From Planctomycetaceae bacterium (GTDB lineage: Bacteria; Planctomycetota; Planctomycetia; Planctomycetales; Planctomycetaceae), in contig JAGQQT010000184.1 of assembly GCA_020426065.1 (NCBI GenBank), positions 1 through 7,659 of the forward strand: DNA of 7,659 nucleotides, read 5' to 3'. The translations under genes were made by a program, and so were the position numbers. The notes below the pieces were generated by a model that was not told where the DNA came from, made no database searches, and saw only the letters and a program-made list of their open reading frames with translations. Positions 6,547-7,659 of this stretch are shown here, in pieces; position 1 is the first letter of the stretch, and every line of letters begins with the position of its first letter.

Positions 6547-6873
6547 TCAGAGAGCCTTGGGACCTTCTCGGACTGGAAGATCACAGGCAAGATCGCATTG
6601 ATCCTGATCGCAATCATCCCGTTCATCATGCATACCCGAGCCACGGGTGTAAGCGGAAGCAGATTCCGGGCGATCTTTGTAACTGGAAAAGCCACTGGTC
6701 CAGAAAGTCTGATTGAGCTGACCGGATGAATCCCCAATATCGTTCAGCTCTGCAACGATCGCATGCTGAATGGAACTCAAGCCAACGATGAGACCCAAAA
6801 TCAACACCGTGACAATGAGCACAAGTTCTGCAGATGCGACAGCGCCGTTCTCGTCCTGCCAAAATGTTTTCAT
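6547..6873 (-). CDS. Small Flp-pilin-like membrane protein with Cys-containing acidic tail
   Basis: A 108-residue protein. A short charged N-terminus, MKTFWQDENGA, is followed by VASAELVLIVTVLILGLIVG (12-31), a hydrophobic segment with a Glu near its start. This is the arrangement of Flp or TadE type IVb prepilins cut by a prepilin peptidase; Glu16 would be at +5 if cleavage follows Ala11. A helical stretch SSIQHAIVAELNDIGDSSGQLNQTF comes next (33 on, ending near 57). The polar tail ends in DDCDQDQCDLACD (86-98), with Cys88, Cys93 and Cys97 among seven acidic residues. I recall planctomycete proteins of this form, with SAELVL and LNQ motifs and a similar acidic Cys tail, so the tail looks intact and not frameshifted. 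ATG at 6871-6873 is preceded by AGG seven bases away. The FlgM-like gene begins 223 bases downstream. It could be a minor pilin, a pseudopilin or a secreted small protein. Confidence 0.65.
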   Translation of the reverse strand: MKTFWQDENGAVASAELVLIVTVLILGLIVGLSSIQHAIVAELNDIGDSSGQLNQTFWTSGFSSYKDRPESASAYTRGSGMHDERDDCDQDQCDLACDLPVREGPKAL

Positions 6874-6902
6874 CGTTCGACCTGATTGGTTCTGAGATCG
6901 GT

Positions 6903-6908
6903 ATTATC
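6903..6908 (-). promoter_or_regulatory. Possible -10 element of the pilin-like gene
   Basis: GATAAT on the minus strand matches the -10 consensus at five of six positions, and would start transcription about 25 bases before the ATG. No good -35 element was found at 16-18 bases, so this is a weak call. Confidence 0.25.
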
Positions 6909-7090
6909 CTTCCTGCCGACCCTCCAATGATTCATCCCTGTGACTGGTGTATGAAATCCATTCCCGTTCTACTACTCCCTTTGGAACAAATACCACAGAG
7001 TTTCACGGGCTGACTTCATTCCTTGTACACCATGTGACATTATGTCCTGACCTTAAATTTGCACAACCCCTGATAAAGCTTTGAGCAGGA

Positions 7091-7108
7091 TTTTTCTGGT
7101 TTTTCAGG
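7091..7108 (+). repeat. Tandem nine-base repeat
   Basis: TTTTTCTGG (7091-7099) is directly followed by TTTTTCAGG (7100-7108), with one mismatch. The pair runs into the left arm of the inverted repeat at 7110-7148. It may be a tandem binding site or simple slippage product. Confidence 0.45.
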
Positions 7109-7109
7109 A

Positions 7110-7148
7110 ATTCCGTTTCTCTTCCCAGCGCCTAGTTAGAAACGGAAT
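7110..7148 (+). repeat. Large inverted repeat upstream of the 5-oxoprolinase gene
   Basis: ATTCCGTTTCT (7110-7120) and AGAAACGGAAT (7138-7148) are perfect 11-base arms around a 17-base loop; with one A bulged, two further G-C pairs extend it. The right arm ends 26 bases before the ATG at 7175. No T run follows on the plus strand, so it does not look like a terminator. It may be an operator dyad or a leader hairpin. Confidence 0.6.
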
Positions 7149-7174
7149 CCAAACCAATAATCAACGTGTGAATC

Positions 7175-7659
7175 ATGGCAAAATGGCGATTTTTTATTGA
7201 TGTCGGTGGCACTTTTACAGATGTCATCGCCTGTGATCCACAAGGCTGCTGGCACAGCCACAAAACTCTCTCTTCCGGATTGATCAAGGGAACAATCGAT
7301 CATGTAAACCGGCAGAGAATGACCAGCTCAACGAGAATTGGTGACCCGAACGGGCTCTGGCAGGGTTATAGCCTCTCTGTACTCTCCTCAGCCGGAAAAG
7401 TTCTGGAACAAGCTCTGGTTCAGGATTCGGATTCTGCGACCGGCCAGCTGATTCTCGACCGCAGCCTGCCAGTCTCTCTCCAAGGGCTGGCTTACGAACT
7501 GAATGGCTACGAACCGGCTCCGGTTGTTTCGATTCGTTACCTGCTCGGCCTATCCCGCTCTCAATCCATCCCTCCCGTCATTTTGAAACTCGGCACAACG
7601 AGAGGTACGAATGCGCTCCTGGAACGAAAAGGAGCTCGTTGCGGTTACGTGACCACTTC
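7175..7659 (+). CDS. 5-oxoprolinase / hydantoinase HyuA-type N-terminus (3' truncated)
   Basis: Members hydrolyse 5-oxoproline or hydantoins with ATP in the cytoplasm; fused forms exceed 1200 residues. The 161 visible complete codons start MAKWRFFIDVGGTFTDVIAC, whose DVGGTFTDV (9-17) is the family's N-terminal phosphate-binding loop. HKTLSSG (29-35) follows. IRYLLGL and SIPP (120-134) then lead to the second signature GTTRGTNALLERKGA (140-154) and the start of VTT.GF. Between the two blocks lies a segment of about 75 residues (41-115) containing DPNGLWQGYSLSVLSSAG, absent from compact HyuA proteins; similar enlarged forms exist, as I recall, in planctomycete 5-oxoprolinases. The start ATG has no Shine-Dalgarno sequence. 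The gene continues beyond the window, so whether it is a HyuA-HyuB fusion is unseen. Substrate is not determined. Confidence 0.9.
   Translation, partial: MAKWRFFIDVGGTFTDVIACDPQGCWHSHKTLSSGLIKGTIDHVNRQRMTSSTRIGDPNGLWQGYSLSVLSSAGKVLEQALVQDSDSATGQLILDRSLPVSLQGLAYELNGYEPAPVVSIRYLLGLSRSQSIPPVILKLGTTRGTNALLERKGARCGYVTT

Larger units (their letters stand above)
6874..7174. other. Divergent intergenic region
   Basis: This 301-base spacer separates the minus-strand pilin-like gene from the plus-strand 5-oxoprolinase. It must hold two outward promoters. Elements visible are the -10-like GATAAT (6903-6908, minus), an odd palindrome GACATTATGTC (7036-7046), a tandem nine-base repeat (7091-7108) and a large inverted repeat (7110-7148). 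I found no gene or RNA gene here. Confidence 0.5.

Noticed and set aside
6547..6700. Possible frameshift at the end of the pilin-like gene, given its unusual acidic Cys tail
   Set aside because: The tail resembles what I recall of related planctomycete proteins, so it is read as intact.
6626..6862. Alternative minus-strand frame rich in Cys and Arg within the pilin-like gene
   Set aside because: The other frame has a prepilin-like N-terminus, membrane segment and proper ribosome site; this one is a shadow.
7036..7046. Odd palindrome GACATTATGTC in the divergent spacer
   Set aside because: Arms of five bases only; not distinguishable from chance.

Overview
The window looks like chromosomal DNA from a planctomycete, probably a marine or freshwater relative of Gimesia or Rubinisphaera. 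This is inferred from protein character, not from a search. The pointers are a short Flp-pilin-like protein with an acidic Cys-containing tail, a 5-oxoprolinase with an enlarged N-terminal region, an orphan two-helix membrane protein, and mixed base composition. No tRNA, rRNA, CRISPR array or insertion sequence was seen.

Layout. At the left edge is the C-terminal three quarters of larE (+), a sulfur transferase of nickel-pincer cofactor synthesis. It converges, with a 12-base gap, on a run of eight minus-strand genes that occupies positions 638 to 6873. In transcription order (right to left) these are: a small pilin-like membrane protein, a FlgM-like anti-sigma-28 candidate, a Fur-family metalloregulator, murC, murB, an unknown two-helix membrane protein, an AbiU2-like HEPN protein, and a FliL-like membrane protein. 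After a 301-base divergent spacer, the N-terminus of a 5-oxoprolinase/hydantoinase (+) runs off the right edge.

The best-defined unit is fur-murC-murB. fur and murC are 40 bases apart, and murC and murB overlap by 26 bases, so the two peptidoglycan precursor enzymes are probably co-translated. The FlgM-like and FliL-like proteins suggest a flagellated organism, but they are separated by unrelated genes and no other flagellar gene is visible.

There is no clear multi-gene novel system. The points most worth a second look are: the AbiU2-like HEPN protein with an intact RNxxxxH motif beside an unknown membrane protein; the small secreted or pilin-like protein with its CxxxxCxxxC acidic tail; three non-coding inverted repeats (5988-6010, 6357-6376, 7110-7148); and the cysteine in place of serine at the MurB proton-donor position.
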